NCBI GenBank assembly: GCA_027622275.1
Contig: JAQBZB010000003.1
Coordinates: forward strand, 1 to 64,000
DNA from: Planctomycetota bacterium
Lineage (GTDB): Bacteria; Planctomycetota; Planctomycetia; Pirellulales; Pirellulaceae
DNA: 64,000 nucleotides
Reading direction: 5' to 3'
Shown here: piece after piece, positions 26,573 to 34,836 of the stretch
Layout: each line of letters starts with the position of its first letter
How positions within the stretch are numbered: the first letter of the stretch is position 1
Translations under genes and position numbers: made by a program
Notes under the pieces: generated by a model
The model's input: the letters and a program-made list of their open reading frames with translations, nothing else
Database searches by the model: none
What the model was told of the DNA's origin: nothing

Positions 26573-26787
26573 TCTGGATTCCTTGACTCGCGGCGTGAGG
26601 GGAAGTCTCGTGAATCGAACAATTCACGTCCAATAATGTATACCGTCCGGTTCCGTTCGGCAGCCAGACGGCCGCAATCGCCTCGGCCAAGAAATAAAAA
26701 ACGGTGATCCAACTCGAAGGTCAGATCACCGTCTCGATAGCCAGACAAAAACACTTCCGTGGAGAGGAAGAATCGGTTACGCGGTGA

Positions 26788-28335
26788 CTAGCCGCAAGTC
26801 TTGCAACCCTTTTGATGAGCGTCAGAACAGGTCGGAGCCGGGCAGCAGACCGTGACGGGCACCTGCTTGCAGACGACTCGTGGTACGCAACGTGTTACCG
26901 TGTAAGGCACCTGACGCGGCACACAGCGAGGCGTGCAAATCGTCTTGGTGTAATGCACGGGCTTGCAGACCGTATAGGGCACTCGCTTCGTGCAGGTGAC
27001 TTGCTCGTAGCGGCATGTCGTGTACGGCACTTGCTTCGTGCAACATTCTTTGACCATGTGGCAGACACGGTAGGTGCAAGTCTTGACGACCTTTTCAGGG
27101 ACCATGTGGCACACCTTGTAGGTGCAAGTTTTGGTCACCTTCTCCGGCACCATGTGGCACCTGCGATAGGTAACCGTCTTGACACATTTCTCCGGCACCA
27201 TGTGGCAAACCTTGTAGGAGCAAGTCTTCACGACTTGTTCCGGCACCATGTGACAACGCTTGTACGTGACCGTCTTCACGCACTTCTCGCTCGTCATGTG
27301 ACAAACGCGATAGGTGCAGGTCTTTGTGCGCGTCTCTGGAACCATGCGGCAAGTCGTGTAGGGAATCTGCTTCGTCACGACTTCCTGCTCATAGCGAACA
27401 CAATTGATCGTTCGTTCTTGAACCTCAGGCACCCACACTTTGCGGCAGCTGCGCCGTGGTGGGCATTGCACCTGGACGGTGCGGCATTCTCCCGGCTGAT
27501 AAACACAGCAGCAACGGCATGGATCCCATGTCCAGCAACCCGGTTCCTGAATCACCTTCGTGACGACCGGACCTGGGCATTCAGTGACTTCGGTATCCCA
27601 GTGTCCGCTGCAAACCTGAACCGTCTTCGTGTAGTGAACCGGACGACAGATGGTCTGGCAGACGTCGCGGTAATGCGTTTCATAAATGGGCTTGCAAACC
27701 GTGTAGCAGACATCCTTCGTTCGTGTCTCCCAGACGGGCTTGCAGACCGTATAGCAAATATCCTTGCTGCAGGTCTCCCACACGGGCTTGCACACCGTGT
27801 AGCAAATGTCCTTCGTGCGAGTCTCCCAGACGGGCTTGCACACCGTGTAGCAGATGTCCTTCGTGTACGTTTCATACACGGGCTTGCAGACGGTGTAACA
27901 AATGTCCTTGGTCCGTGTTTCCCACACGGGGCGGCACACGGTGTAGCAAACATCCTTGGTGCGCGTCTCGTAGACCGGCTTGCAAACCGTGTAATTCACG
28001 GTTCGGTAGCAGGTCTCGTAGACCGGCTTGCAGACCGTGTAATTGCACTCCTTGAAGTGCGTCTCGCGAACTTGCTTTACGCAGTCGACCGTTTGCTTAT
28101 CGTAGACCGTATCGTAGACGGTCTTGTAGCAGGTGTACTGCTGTTGGTCGTACACAACCTCTTTGCAAGTCTTGGTGGTTGTGTAGCACTGTTGCTTTGC
28201 ACAGCCATAGCTGGCTGGGGTGGTGCCGGCACAGTGGCGATAACTCGCCGCGCCGAAGTAAGCACCCGATGCATCTGCTGCCGACAGGGCGATTGCAACG
28301 ACCGCCAAAGTCAGCATTCCCTGGAATGATTTCAT
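26788..28335 (-). CDS. Cys/Tyr-rich 16-residue-repeat surface protein (planctomycete YTV type)
   Basis: A 515-residue secreted protein with signal peptide (MLTLAVVAIALSAADASG). Nine tandem 16-residue units occupy residues 99-242 with consensus YTVCKPVWETRTKDIC. Eight related units occupy residues 326-453 with consensus YKVCHMVPEKVVKTCT. A Cys-rich linker between them contains WDPCRCCCVYQPGECR. Proteins with such YTV repeats have been described in planctomycete cell walls and are rich enough in Cys to form disulfide-linked sheets; a role in the proteinaceous wall is the best inference. The 48-bp DNA period also opens a long meaningless frame on the other strand. It stands alone, divergent from the pilin gene. 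Confidence 0.85.
   Translation of the reverse strand: MKSFQGMLTLAVVAIALSAADASGAYFGAASYRHCAGTTPASYGCAKQQCYTTTKTCKEVVYDQQQYTCYKTVYDTVYDKQTVDCVKQVRETHFKECNYTVCKPVYETCYRTVNYTVCKPVYETRTKDVCYTVCRPVWETRTKDICYTVCKPVYETYTKDICYTVCKPVWETRTKDICYTVCKPVWETCSKDICYTVCKPVWETRTKDVCYTVCKPIYETHYRDVCQTICRPVHYTKTVQVCSGHWDTEVTECPGPVVTKVIQEPGCWTWDPCRCCCVYQPGECRTVQVQCPPRRSCRKVWVPEVQERTINCVRYEQEVVTKQIPYTTCRMVPETRTKTCTYRVCHMTSEKCVKTVTYKRCHMVPEQVVKTCSYKVCHMVPEKCVKTVTYRRCHMVPEKVTKTCTYKVCHMVPEKVVKTCTYRVCHMVKECCTKQVPYTTCRYEQVTCTKRVPYTVCKPVHYTKTICTPRCVPRQVPYTVTRCVPRVVCKQVPVTVCCPAPTCSDAHQKGCKTCG
26977..27360 (-). repeat. Eight tandem 48-bp coding repeats, second type
   Basis: Encodes YKVCHMVPEKVVKTCT-like units eight times in the same 16-residue period. 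Units alternate between TVTYKRC/TVTYRRC and TCTYKVC/TCSYKVC, so a 32-residue higher-order period is also visible. Confidence 0.88.
27610..28041 (-). repeat. Nine tandem 48-bp coding repeats
   Basis: Encodes units YTVCKPVYETRTKDVC and variants nine times in exact 16-residue register without indels. Variation is concentrated at unit positions 8 and 11-14 (V/I then W/Y, then RTKD, YTKD, CSKD or HYRD). Confidence 0.9.
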
Positions 28336-28974
28336 CTTCCGATTCTCCTCAACGACGTAACACAGTGAAGTTCCTCTTGCTCGGCGTCACTCGCCAAGCC
28401 TGTCGGCCAAAACGATCCGTCGCTAGGTTGCCTGTCTGGCTGGGCAGGCGGGTTGCCATCAATGACACGCTTGTAGGTGAGGATTTCTCCACCCCCACGC
28501 ACTTACACTTGCCGGTTATCGTCGTTCATCGTCAAAATGAGCTGATAACTTAATTTGGAAATTGTGGGTGCTATAAATGGCCTGAGTGATATAGGTGTGG
28601 GAGATCGATCACGCCAGTCAGAGAATCTGCGATCGATGTGGAAATGAGGTGATTGGCAGGAATCTTATTCGATTACAGCATTTACGACGGTTAGCCGGTG
28701 CCAAGCCTGTTGTCCGGATGCCCGGATGTCCAGGATCTCGGTCATCCGACCACTTGAAAATCAACGGTTGAGACCCGGCATAGGTGCTCAACTGTCGCCA
28801 GGTCGCGGCCAATTCAAGAATTTTTTTGACTGCGCACTTTTCGCGACCTAGATAGTCTTGAGAAGCAATTGCTCGGGGCGAGTTCGGCGAGCAAGAGGTT
28901 GCGGACGATCCAGTCGAGATGGGCTGGCGAACAGGAAATAAACACGCAAGGTCAATAATTAGGGGTTCCAAATC
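28336..28974. other. Long divergent intergenic region between repeat protein and pilin gene
   Basis: About 640 bp with no credible gene on either strand. AT content rises around 28530-28600 and 28820-28860, as expected for promoters of the two divergent genes. No tRNA, riboswitch or strong terminator was recognised. Confidence 0.5.
28826..28854 (+). promoter_or_regulatory. Possible sigma-70 promoter for the pilin-like gene
   Basis: TTGACT (28826-28831) is followed after 17 bases by TAGATA (28849-28854). The -35 box is nearly perfect; the -10 box is only fair. It lies 120 bp upstream of the pilin start, giving a moderate 5' leader. Confidence 0.4.
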
Positions 28975-29442
28975 ATGAGTCGTCAAAAGTTCCAAGGGTT
29001 TACGCTGGTCGAGATCCTGATCGTGGTGGTCATCATGGCGGTCCTAGCTGCCGTGGTCGTTCCCCAGTTTGCTGGGTCGACCGACGATGCAAAGCAAAGC
29101 ACTGCCGAGTTCAATCTCGGTACCCTCCGATCCGTCGCACAAACGTTCCGGGCTCACCACGCGGGAGCCAAGCCCGCCCTCTCCGGCACGACCATCGATG
29201 CACTTACGAAAGAGACGAATCCGGCCGGGACCGTTGCTGCAGGTGGTGGCCTGGGTCCCTACCTGGTCGCACTGCCAGAGAATCCTTTCACGGGAAAGCC
29301 AACCGTGAAGGCTGTCGCAACAGCGGGTACATCTCCCGTCGCGGCTGACGTAACTGCCAACAATGCTGGTGGCTGGATTTATGACGCATCGACGGGCAAC
29401 TTTTGGCTCGACTCGAACACCAAAGGCGAGTTTGGTTGGTAA
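28975..29442 (+). CDS. Type II secretion / type IV pilin-like protein (GspG-like pseudopilin)
   Basis: A 155-residue class III signal protein. The short basic leader MSRQKFQG is cut before FTLVEILIVVVIMAVLAAVV by prepilin peptidase, leaving the N-methylated Phe and the conserved Glu5, with a single membrane helix that packs into the pseudopilus. The globular part ends in GGWIYDASTGNFWLDSNTKG, as in GspG-type and DUF1559-free planctomycete pilins. AGGGG upstream of the ATG serves as ribosome-binding site. No other secretion genes are near and a strong terminator follows, so it is a single-gene unit. Confidence 0.85.
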   Translation: MSRQKFQGFTLVEILIVVVIMAVLAAVVVPQFAGSTDDAKQSTAEFNLGTLRSVAQTFRAHHAGAKPALSGTTIDALTKETNPAGTVAAGGGLGPYLVALPENPFTGKPTVKAVATAGTSPVAADVTANNAGGWIYDASTGNFWLDSNTKGEFGW

Positions 29443-29485
29443 TTTGAGCCTGAGACCAGCTTTGACGGATTGGGATTTGAGCCAC

Positions 29486-29519
29486 AAAGCCCCTCTCGCC
29501 GCCTGCGAGAGGGGCTTTT
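29486..29519 (+). terminator. Rho-independent terminator after the pilin-like gene
   Basis: AAAGCCCCTCTCGC (29486-29499) pairs perfectly with GCGAGAGGGGCTTT (29505-29518) around a five-base loop, followed by T and a GT-rich tract. It lies 44 bp after the pilin stop codon. Confidence 0.88.
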
Positions 29520-29636
29520 GTCGTTTTAAGGTCGTTGCTCGAGCTGGTACCTGGCGCGGCCCGAGGCTTGTTCGCACTTCGCCAACTACCTATAAGTCTA
29601 AGTGAATGCTCACTCGGCCCGGGTTGAAGTACGCGG

Positions 29637-30308
29637 ATGGATGATAGCAAAGAAAAGCAGCCACCAGTTCCGGTAGAGTCGACCGTACCACAAGCAGTTG
29701 TCAGCCGGTTGAGTCTCTATCTGCGTGAGCTTCAACAGTTGGTACACGAAGGTCATGCAACCACCAACTCGACTCAACTTGGGACACTGCTCGGCTTCAC
29801 GGACGCTCAAGTGCGTAAGGACTTGGCGTACTTTGGCCAATTTGGTTACCCCGGAATTGGTTACCGCTGCGAAGAGCTGATCGCCGCGATCAAGAAAATC
29901 TTGGGGACCGATCGTTCCTGGCCGGTTGCCGTCGTCGGACTTGGTAATCTTGGCCGAGCCCTCTTACGCTATCGAGGCTTCAATCAACAGGGCTTCCGAT
30001 TTGTGGCGGCGTTTGATGTCGACACGCACAAAATCGGCGAAACGGTCGAGGGAATCGAAGTCTTTCATCTTGACGACTTATCCGAAGTCGTTGCGGCAAA
30101 AGGAATTCGCTTGGCAATTGTCGCGGTTCCCGGTTCGGCTGCCCAAGCCGTCGCCGACGCGCTCGTCGCCGCGGGAATCGAGGGCATCTTGAATTTCGCC
30201 CCGGTGACATTGGCGCTGCCGGACCACGTCAGCCGTGTCGGAGTGGATCTGGCGATTGAGCTGGAACAGCTTTCATTCGCGGTTGTTAACCGGCCAGAGA
30301 ATCCGTAA
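29637..30308 (+). CDS. rex: Redox-sensing transcriptional repressor Rex
   Basis: A 223-residue NADH/NAD+-sensing repressor. The N-terminal winged helix includes RLSLYLRELQQLVHEG and STQLGTLLGFTDAQVRKDLA. The Rossmann domain starts WPVAVVGLGNLGRALLRYRG with G-x-G-x-x-G, followed by FRFVAAFDVDTHKIG, where the acidic end of strand two selects NAD(H). The C-terminal helix DLAIELEQLSFAVVN is the domain-swapped dimer arm. Length is normal for the family. It would control fermentation and respiration genes; no Rex operator (TTGTGA-type palindrome) was spotted in the window. tRNA-Gln follows 30 bp downstream on the same strand. Confidence 0.93.
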   Translation: MDDSKEKQPPVPVESTVPQAVVSRLSLYLRELQQLVHEGHATTNSTQLGTLLGFTDAQVRKDLAYFGQFGYPGIGYRCEELIAAIKKILGTDRSWPVAVVGLGNLGRALLRYRGFNQQGFRFVAAFDVDTHKIGETVEGIEVFHLDDLSEVVAAKGIRLAIVAVPGSAAQAVADALVAAGIEGILNFAPVTLALPDHVSRVGVDLAIELEQLSFAVVNRPENP

Positions 30309-30338
30309 AGTATTGGCGCGGTCGAACGACTGTAGGAT

Positions 30339-30409
30339 TGCCCGATAGTGTAATGGTAGCACTAGGGATTTTGATTCCCTCAGTCCAGGTTCAAATCCTG
30401 GTCGGGTAA
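30339..30409 (+). tRNA. tRNA-Gln (anticodon TTG)
   Basis: The acceptor stem TGCCCGA pairs with TCGGGTA (30402-30408) with discriminator A. The D-arm is TAGTGTAATGGTAGCAC. The anticodon stem AGGGA/TCCCT holds loop TTTTGAT, giving TTG at 30371-30373. The T-arm is CCAGG-TTCAAAT-CCTGG. CCA is not encoded, so it is added post-transcriptionally. Confidence 0.95.
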
Positions 30410-30523
30410 CTTAAGCATCAGGTTCTCGCTCCACCACCCACCACAGCCCGTAGACGCCTAACGCGGTATCGCACCGCCGGTCGCAGCATCGCCTTGCTGT
30501 TTCGTAACCTGTGACGGTCGCTG

Positions 30524-31249
30524 ATGTCAGAAAAACTGTGGTATCTCAAGAATTGTCAGCTCTTCGAGCAACTTACGGCTGACGAATTGCAGGGCATCGA
30601 AGCCAGAAGCAAGGCGCGTACGTTTCCGCGCGGCACTCCGATCTACCTGCCCATGGACGAGACAGACGCCGTCTTCCTGCTGGCATCAGGTCGCGTGAAG
30701 ATCTGCCACCTCACTCCCGACGGCAAACAATCGATCCTGGCCTTTATCGAACCAGGCGAACTGTTCGGCGAACTTGCATTATTAGACGCGGGGCCTCGTG
30801 ACGAGTATGCGGAGTCCATCGAAAAGTCGACGGTCGTGCTGATTCCCGGCGAAGTGATGCGGCAAACGATGGAAGCCCATGCCGACGTCACTCTCGGCGT
30901 GACGAAAATTATAGGGCTGCGCCGCCGACGGATCGAGCAACGCCTGAAGAACCTGCTGTTCCTGTCAAACCGCGATCGTCTGACTCATCTTCTTCTGGAA
31001 TTGGCGGAACAGTACGGATCTCAAGAAAGCGACGGAGTGAAACTTCGTATTCAGCTTTCTCATCAAGACTTAGCAAATGTCATTGGTAGCACGCGAGAGA
31101 CGGTTACCGTCGTCCTGGGGGAAATGCAGCAGGAAGGCCTCGTGAGGATCGGGCGCCGTCGAATTGTAATTCTTGAACTAAGTCGGCTGGCTAACAGCGT
31201 CCAACGCCCTGCGCCTGTGCTGCCCGTCGAGCCTGGAAACCGACCTTGA
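30524..31249 (+). CDS. Crp/Fnr-family transcriptional regulator
   Basis: A 241-residue regulator with a cyclic-nucleotide-binding-like barrel (FLLASGRVKICHLTPDGKQS, FIEPGELFGELALLDAGPRD) and a C-terminal winged helix (LSHQDLANVIGSTRETVTVV, LGEMQQEGLVRIGRRRIVIL). The recognition helix GSTRETVTVVL is typical of Crp. Only two scattered cysteines are present, so an FNR-type iron-sulfur cluster is unlikely. The GELFGELAL pocket lacks an obvious full cAMP-binding set, leaving the ligand open. It follows rex and the tRNA in the same direction, which fits a redox or energy regulatory role by context only. Confidence 0.85.
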   Translation: MSEKLWYLKNCQLFEQLTADELQGIEARSKARTFPRGTPIYLPMDETDAVFLLASGRVKICHLTPDGKQSILAFIEPGELFGELALLDAGPRDEYAESIEKSTVVLIPGEVMRQTMEAHADVTLGVTKIIGLRRRRIEQRLKNLLFLSNRDRLTHLLLELAEQYGSQESDGVKLRIQLSHQDLANVIGSTRETVTVVLGEMQQEGLVRIGRRRIVILELSRLANSVQRPAPVLPVEPGNRP

Positions 31250-31392
31250 GGATTCGAGATGTCCTTGAACCATGGAACTCGCTTGGACGAGGCGAATCAA
31301 TGTGAGACGACCCACAGACGACGAATTGAGTTACGGACGATAATCTATGAATGTCGGCGAGGTGGGTGGCCGCGCCGGAGAGAGGTGTTGTG

Positions 31393-31782
31393 ATGCACGA
31401 TCAAGGCTCGTGGAACGATTGTCCGTCCGGCGCAGTGAGCGCCATGGTGACTCAATTGCGGCGACGCAAACGCTTGGCGCAGCTCCGTCCCATCATGGCA
31501 ATCGGCATCTTCGTGTTGCTGTTTTCTGCCATCGGGTACGGATTGACGAACCGCGACGATCCCGAATCTCGTGCCGGCCTCAACTGTCGTGAGACGGTTC
31601 CATTGCTCGCAAAGTACCACGATCAATCCCTCGAAGCTGCCGTGGCAACAGATGTGCGAGAGCATTTGTCGCATTGTCCATCCTGTCGCAAACACTACGA
31701 AGAGATGTATCCGAGCGAAGTACGAAATCCCTTGTCCACGCCGATCCGGTTGGCCGCGATCGCTTCGCATTTCTACCGCTAG
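31393..31782 (+). CDS. Small membrane protein with a putative zinc finger (anti-sigma-like)
   Basis: A 129-residue protein; ATG 31393 has GAGAGG upstream and removes an unlikely extension. One membrane helix (PIMAIGIFVLLFSAIGYGL, residues ~36-54) is followed by a C-terminal Cys/His cluster: NCRETVPLLAKYHDQSLEAA, then EHLSHCPSCRKHYEEM. This is the zf-HC2 pattern of anti-sigma factors. In ordinary anti-sigma factors the finger comes before the helix; here it comes after, which would put it on the other side of the membrane or need inverted topology. No sigma factor gene is adjacent. Role unknown. Confidence 0.62.
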   Translation: MHDQGSWNDCPSGAVSAMVTQLRRRKRLAQLRPIMAIGIFVLLFSAIGYGLTNRDDPESRAGLNCRETVPLLAKYHDQSLEAAVATDVREHLSHCPSCRKHYEEMYPSEVRNPLSTPIRLAAIASHFYR

Positions 31783-31896
31783 TCGAGTCCTCGTGCGTCC
31801 AGTCGGTTCGCATCGCGTCCCCTGGCAGACCCTGATTCTTCGTGGCAAGATGGTGGCCGCAGTTGTTCTTTGCGCGACGGATTCCGGGACGAATCG

Positions 31897-32637
31897 ATGA
31901 CTAAACAGGCAGTTGTGCTTGCCGCCGGCAAAGGGACTCGAATGAAGTCCGACTTGCCCAAGGTGTTGTTCGAGGTTTGCGGGCGTCCGCTGATCAGCTA
32001 CGTCATCGATGCGCTTGAGCGAGCCGGGGTCGAGCGAATTGTCGTGGTCGTTGGCTACCGTGCCGACTTGGTTCGCGAGGCGCTGGACGGTCGAAACAAT
32101 TTGCTTTTCGCCCAACAGACCGAGCAGCTCGGCACCGGGCACGCAGTGATGATGTGCCGCGAAGCACTTCTTGGGCAGACTGGACCTGTGTTGATCGTGA
32201 CCGGCGACTCGCCTTTAATTCAGCGATCGTCGATCGAGAAGCTGCTCGAAGAGTTTTCGGCGGGCACACCGGCTTGTTTGCTCGGCACCTTGCACAAAGA
32301 CGACCCGACGGGCCTGGGGCGTATCGTCCGCGACGCTACCGGCGTCTTCGAGGGGATTGTCGAGGAGAAGGAGGCGACACCCGAGCAGCGTGCGATAACC
32401 GAAGTCAACATGAGCACTTACGTGTTCGACACGGTCGAGTTGCTCGGTGCCTTGGAACAGCTCACGGACGAGAACCGGCAGAGGGAGTATTACATCACCG
32501 ACTGCCCCGGTATTCTAAAGCGTGAAGGCAAAGAAGTTCGCGCGTTGGCCGTTCTTCAGCCGTGCGAGTCGTTAAGCGTCAATACGCTCGAAGATCTGAA
32601 AATCGTCGAAGATGAGATGCGAAAGCAAGGCCACTAA
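31897..32637 (+). CDS. glmU: UDP-GlcNAc pyrophosphorylase, uridylyltransferase domain only
   Basis: A 246-residue nucleotidyltransferase matching the N-terminal half of GlmU: AVVLAAGKGTRMKSDLPKVL is the nucleotide loop, QTEQLGTGHAVMM binds uracil and ribose, VTGDSPL contains the magnesium-binding aspartate, and EVNMSTYVFD binds the sugar. It makes UDP-GlcNAc from GlcNAc-1-P and UTP. The left-handed beta-helix acetyltransferase half of bifunctional GlmU is absent; the protein stops after EDEMRKQGH, so acetylation must be done elsewhere. ATG 31897 is chosen over an upstream codon because MTKQAVVLAAG is the family start. Its TAA overlaps the prs ATG (TAATG), indicating translational coupling. 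Confidence 0.85.
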   Translation: MTKQAVVLAAGKGTRMKSDLPKVLFEVCGRPLISYVIDALERAGVERIVVVVGYRADLVREALDGRNNLLFAQQTEQLGTGHAVMMCREALLGQTGPVLIVTGDSPLIQRSSIEKLLEEFSAGTPACLLGTLHKDDPTGLGRIVRDATGVFEGIVEEKEATPEQRAITEVNMSTYVFDTVELLGALEQLTDENRQREYYITDCPGILKREGKEVRALAVLQPCESLSVNTLEDLKIVEDEMRKQGH

Positions 32638-33596
32638 TGCGTGAACTGAAGATCTTCAGCGGCCAGGGCAATCCTCAATTGGCTCAGGACATTTGCGATT
32701 CGTTGCATTTGCCGCTAGGGGAGGTCACGCTTGGCAAGTTTCCGGACGGCGAGAACTACTGCAAAATTGAAGAGGACGTTCGCGGCCGCGATGTCTTCCT
32801 GATTCAACCCACGTCGCCGCCGGTCAATGACAACCTGATGGAACTGTTGATCATGATCGACAGTTGCAAACGGGCGAGCGCCGCTCGCATCACCGCGGTA
32901 ATTCCTTACTTCGGATATGCACGACAAGATCGCAAAGACGAAGGGCGGACCCCGATCACGGCCAAGCTGGTGGCGAATCTGATCACTCGCGCCGGTGCGG
33001 ATCGTGTGCTCACCATGGACCTTCATGCCGCGCAGATCCAAGGTTTCTTCGACGTTCCGGTCGATCACTTGTACGCCGGTCCCGTCCTCAATGATCACTT
33101 TCTGGACATGGGCCTGACGGAAGATGACATCGTTGTTGTCAGCCCCGACGAAGGAAGCATCAAGCGGGCGATCGGTCACATGAAGCGGATGGGCGGAAAG
33201 CTGGCAATCGTTGACAAACGTCGCTCCGACGCGCTGCATACGAAGCAGGAAAACATCATCGGCGGTCCGGTCGCAGGACGCGTTGCGCTGCTGTTCGATG
33301 ATATGATTAGCACGGCGGGCTCGATCTGTGGGGCCGCATCGCTTGTCAAAGCAGCCGGGGCTCGTGAGATCCACGTGGCCGCAACACACGGTGTCCTGTG
33401 TGGGTCGGCGCGTCAGAACCTCGAGCGGGCGCCGATTGACGGCATCGTGATTACGGACAGTATTCCGCTGGCAGAGGACCAGAAGCTACCCAAGATTAAA
33501 GTCCGCACCGTTGCCCCGCTCTTGGCCGAGGCCATCAAACGCACTCATCACGATCAATCGATCAGCGAGTTGTTCGAAGGTCGCAGCCGGACTTGA
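32637..33596 (+). CDS. prs: Ribose-phosphate pyrophosphokinase
   Basis: A 319-residue class I PRPP synthetase that transfers pyrophosphate from ATP to ribose-5-phosphate for nucleotide, His and Trp synthesis. Visible are the ATP/regulatory region GKFPDGENYCKIEEDVRGRD, the flexible loop YFGYARQDRKDEGRTPITA, the metal histidine in TMDLHAAQIQGFFDVPVDHL, and the PRPP loop LLFDDMISTAGSI. Full length for the family. It follows glmU with a TAATG overlap; PRPP and UDP-GlcNAc supply are often paired this way. Convergent groES ends 4 bp from its stop with no visible terminator between. Confidence 0.95.
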   Translation: MRELKIFSGQGNPQLAQDICDSLHLPLGEVTLGKFPDGENYCKIEEDVRGRDVFLIQPTSPPVNDNLMELLIMIDSCKRASAARITAVIPYFGYARQDRKDEGRTPITAKLVANLITRAGADRVLTMDLHAAQIQGFFDVPVDHLYAGPVLNDHFLDMGLTEDDIVVVSPDEGSIKRAIGHMKRMGGKLAIVDKRRSDALHTKQENIIGGPVAGRVALLFDDMISTAGSICGAASLVKAAGAREIHVAATHGVLCGSARQNLERAPIDGIVITDSIPLAEDQKLPKIKVRTVAPLLAEAIKRTHHDQSISELFEGRSRT

Positions 33597-33600
33597 CCGC

Positions 33601-33942
33601 TCAATGGCCGCCGCCAGACGAGTTTTCAGGCTTTTCACGACGAAACACAGCGACTACATCTTCGACGGGCACCACGAAGAGCTGGTTGTCCGGTTCAAAA
33701 TCGACCGGAATCGCGTCTTTCGGATGAAACAGAATGCGGTCGTACTGACGCAGCGGCATATCGGGATCGTTTTCGACTTGTGCCGAGATGGTCACGATTC
33801 GCCCCGTGATCGTCGGAATTTCGGCAGCGTCTGGCAGTGCGATGCCCCCCTTCGTCTCCCGTTTGGGTTCGTCCTTGCGGACCAACACGCGAGCACCAAT
33901 CGGCTCCACGTATTCAAATACTTTGGAATTAGCCTTGGCCAT
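33601..33942 (-). CDS. groES: Co-chaperonin GroES
   Basis: A 113-residue Cpn10. ATG 33942 gives MAKANSKVFEYVEPIGARVL; an upstream in-frame codon adds eleven unneeded basic residues. The mobile loop KRETKGGIALPDAAEIPTIT caps GroEL through the GGIAL hydrophobic tripeptide, and the C-terminal strand LFVVPVEDVVAVF closes the barrel. A Gly-His-rich tail SSGGGH is an extension. GroEL is not in the window, so this is a stand-alone copy, a common arrangement in planctomycetes. It is oriented against its neighbours and ends 4 bp from prs. Confidence 0.85.
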   Translation of the reverse strand: MAKANSKVFEYVEPIGARVLVRKDEPKRETKGGIALPDAAEIPTITGRIVTISAQVENDPDMPLRQYDRILFHPKDAIPVDFEPDNQLFVVPVEDVVAVFRREKPENSSGGGH

Positions 33943-34164
33943 GGTTAACCGCCGTCGGGGAAACTTGAGCTTCAAGAAACGCAGGGAATCAGGTCAAAGT
34001 TAATAGTCGACGGGACAATCCACAAGATCGCGCGAGCGACTCACTAGATCGGGCCGCGTTGCAAATGCCTGGAAGATCGGCTAGTTGGGCTTGAAACACT
34101 GCTCAGATTTGCCAGAATAGCGGGTTTCTACACCACTCTAGCTTAGCGATCAAGGCTTTGGCGA

Positions 34165-34791
34165 ATGGCTGACACACTGAATGTTGCGGTTCGAGAACAA
34201 CTAGGGACCAACCACACGCGGCGGCTTCGCAAGTCCGGCCACATTCCCGCGATATTATACGGGCACGGCGAGAAGAACGTAAATCTCACGATTCCCGCCT
34301 CTGAGGTGAACGGTGCGATTCGCCACGGAACCAAGGTCGTCGACATCCGCGGCGCGGTTACCGACAGCGCGTTGATTCGTGACATCCAATGGGATGCGTT
34401 CGGGTCGACCGTTTTGCACCTCGATTTGACGCGTGTTTCCGCCGACGAGAAAGTTGAGGTAACCGTGCCGGTAGAACTGCGTGGCGAATCTCCCGGTCTG
34501 CGCGAGGGTGGTGTCGTCGAGCACGTCACTCACGAGATAGAAATCGAATGCGCGGTTAACGCCTTGCCGGATAGGCTGGTTGTTTCCGTCAACGACCTGC
34601 ATTTGGGTCAGTCGATTATCGCGTCCCAGTTGCAGCTTCCCAATGGAGCGACCTTGCTCAGCGACGCCGATGCGGTCATCGTTCATGTCATCGAGCCGGT
34701 TGAAGAATTGGAAGAAGCAGGATTGCCAGGCGCGGAGGGAGCGGAGCCGGAGGTGATCGGTGGTCAGAAGGAAGAAGAGGAGGACGAATAG
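34165..34791 (+). CDS. rplY: Ribosomal protein bL25 (CTC form)
   Basis: A 208-residue L25/CTC protein that binds 5S rRNA. Residues 1-95 are the L25 barrel (LGTNHTRRLRKSGHIPAILY, LIRDIQWDAFGSTVLHLDLT). The TL5/CTC C-terminal domain follows (PVELRGESPGLREGGVVEHV, LPDRLVVSVNDLHLGQSI). The tail is strongly acidic (GGQKEEEEDE). This two-domain form is the general-stress type. It lies 45 bp upstream of pth, the usual rplY-pth arrangement, here preceded by groES on the opposite strand instead of directly by prs. Confidence 0.92.
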   Translation: MADTLNVAVREQLGTNHTRRLRKSGHIPAILYGHGEKNVNLTIPASEVNGAIRHGTKVVDIRGAVTDSALIRDIQWDAFGSTVLHLDLTRVSADEKVEVTVPVELRGESPGLREGGVVEHVTHEIEIECAVNALPDRLVVSVNDLHLGQSIIASQLQLPNGATLLSDADAVIVHVIEPVEELEEAGLPGAEGAEPEVIGGQKEEEEDE

Positions 34792-34836
34792 GCTGCGAGG
34801 CTGGTGTTGGCTTGCGGCTGAATCGACGGTGGTTGC

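Noticed and set aside
26812-28329. Long open frame of about 500 codons on the plus strand
   Set aside because: It is a shadow of the 48-bp repeats of the Cys-rich gene; the composition is unlike a protein and the minus-strand frame has a signal peptide and a clear family.
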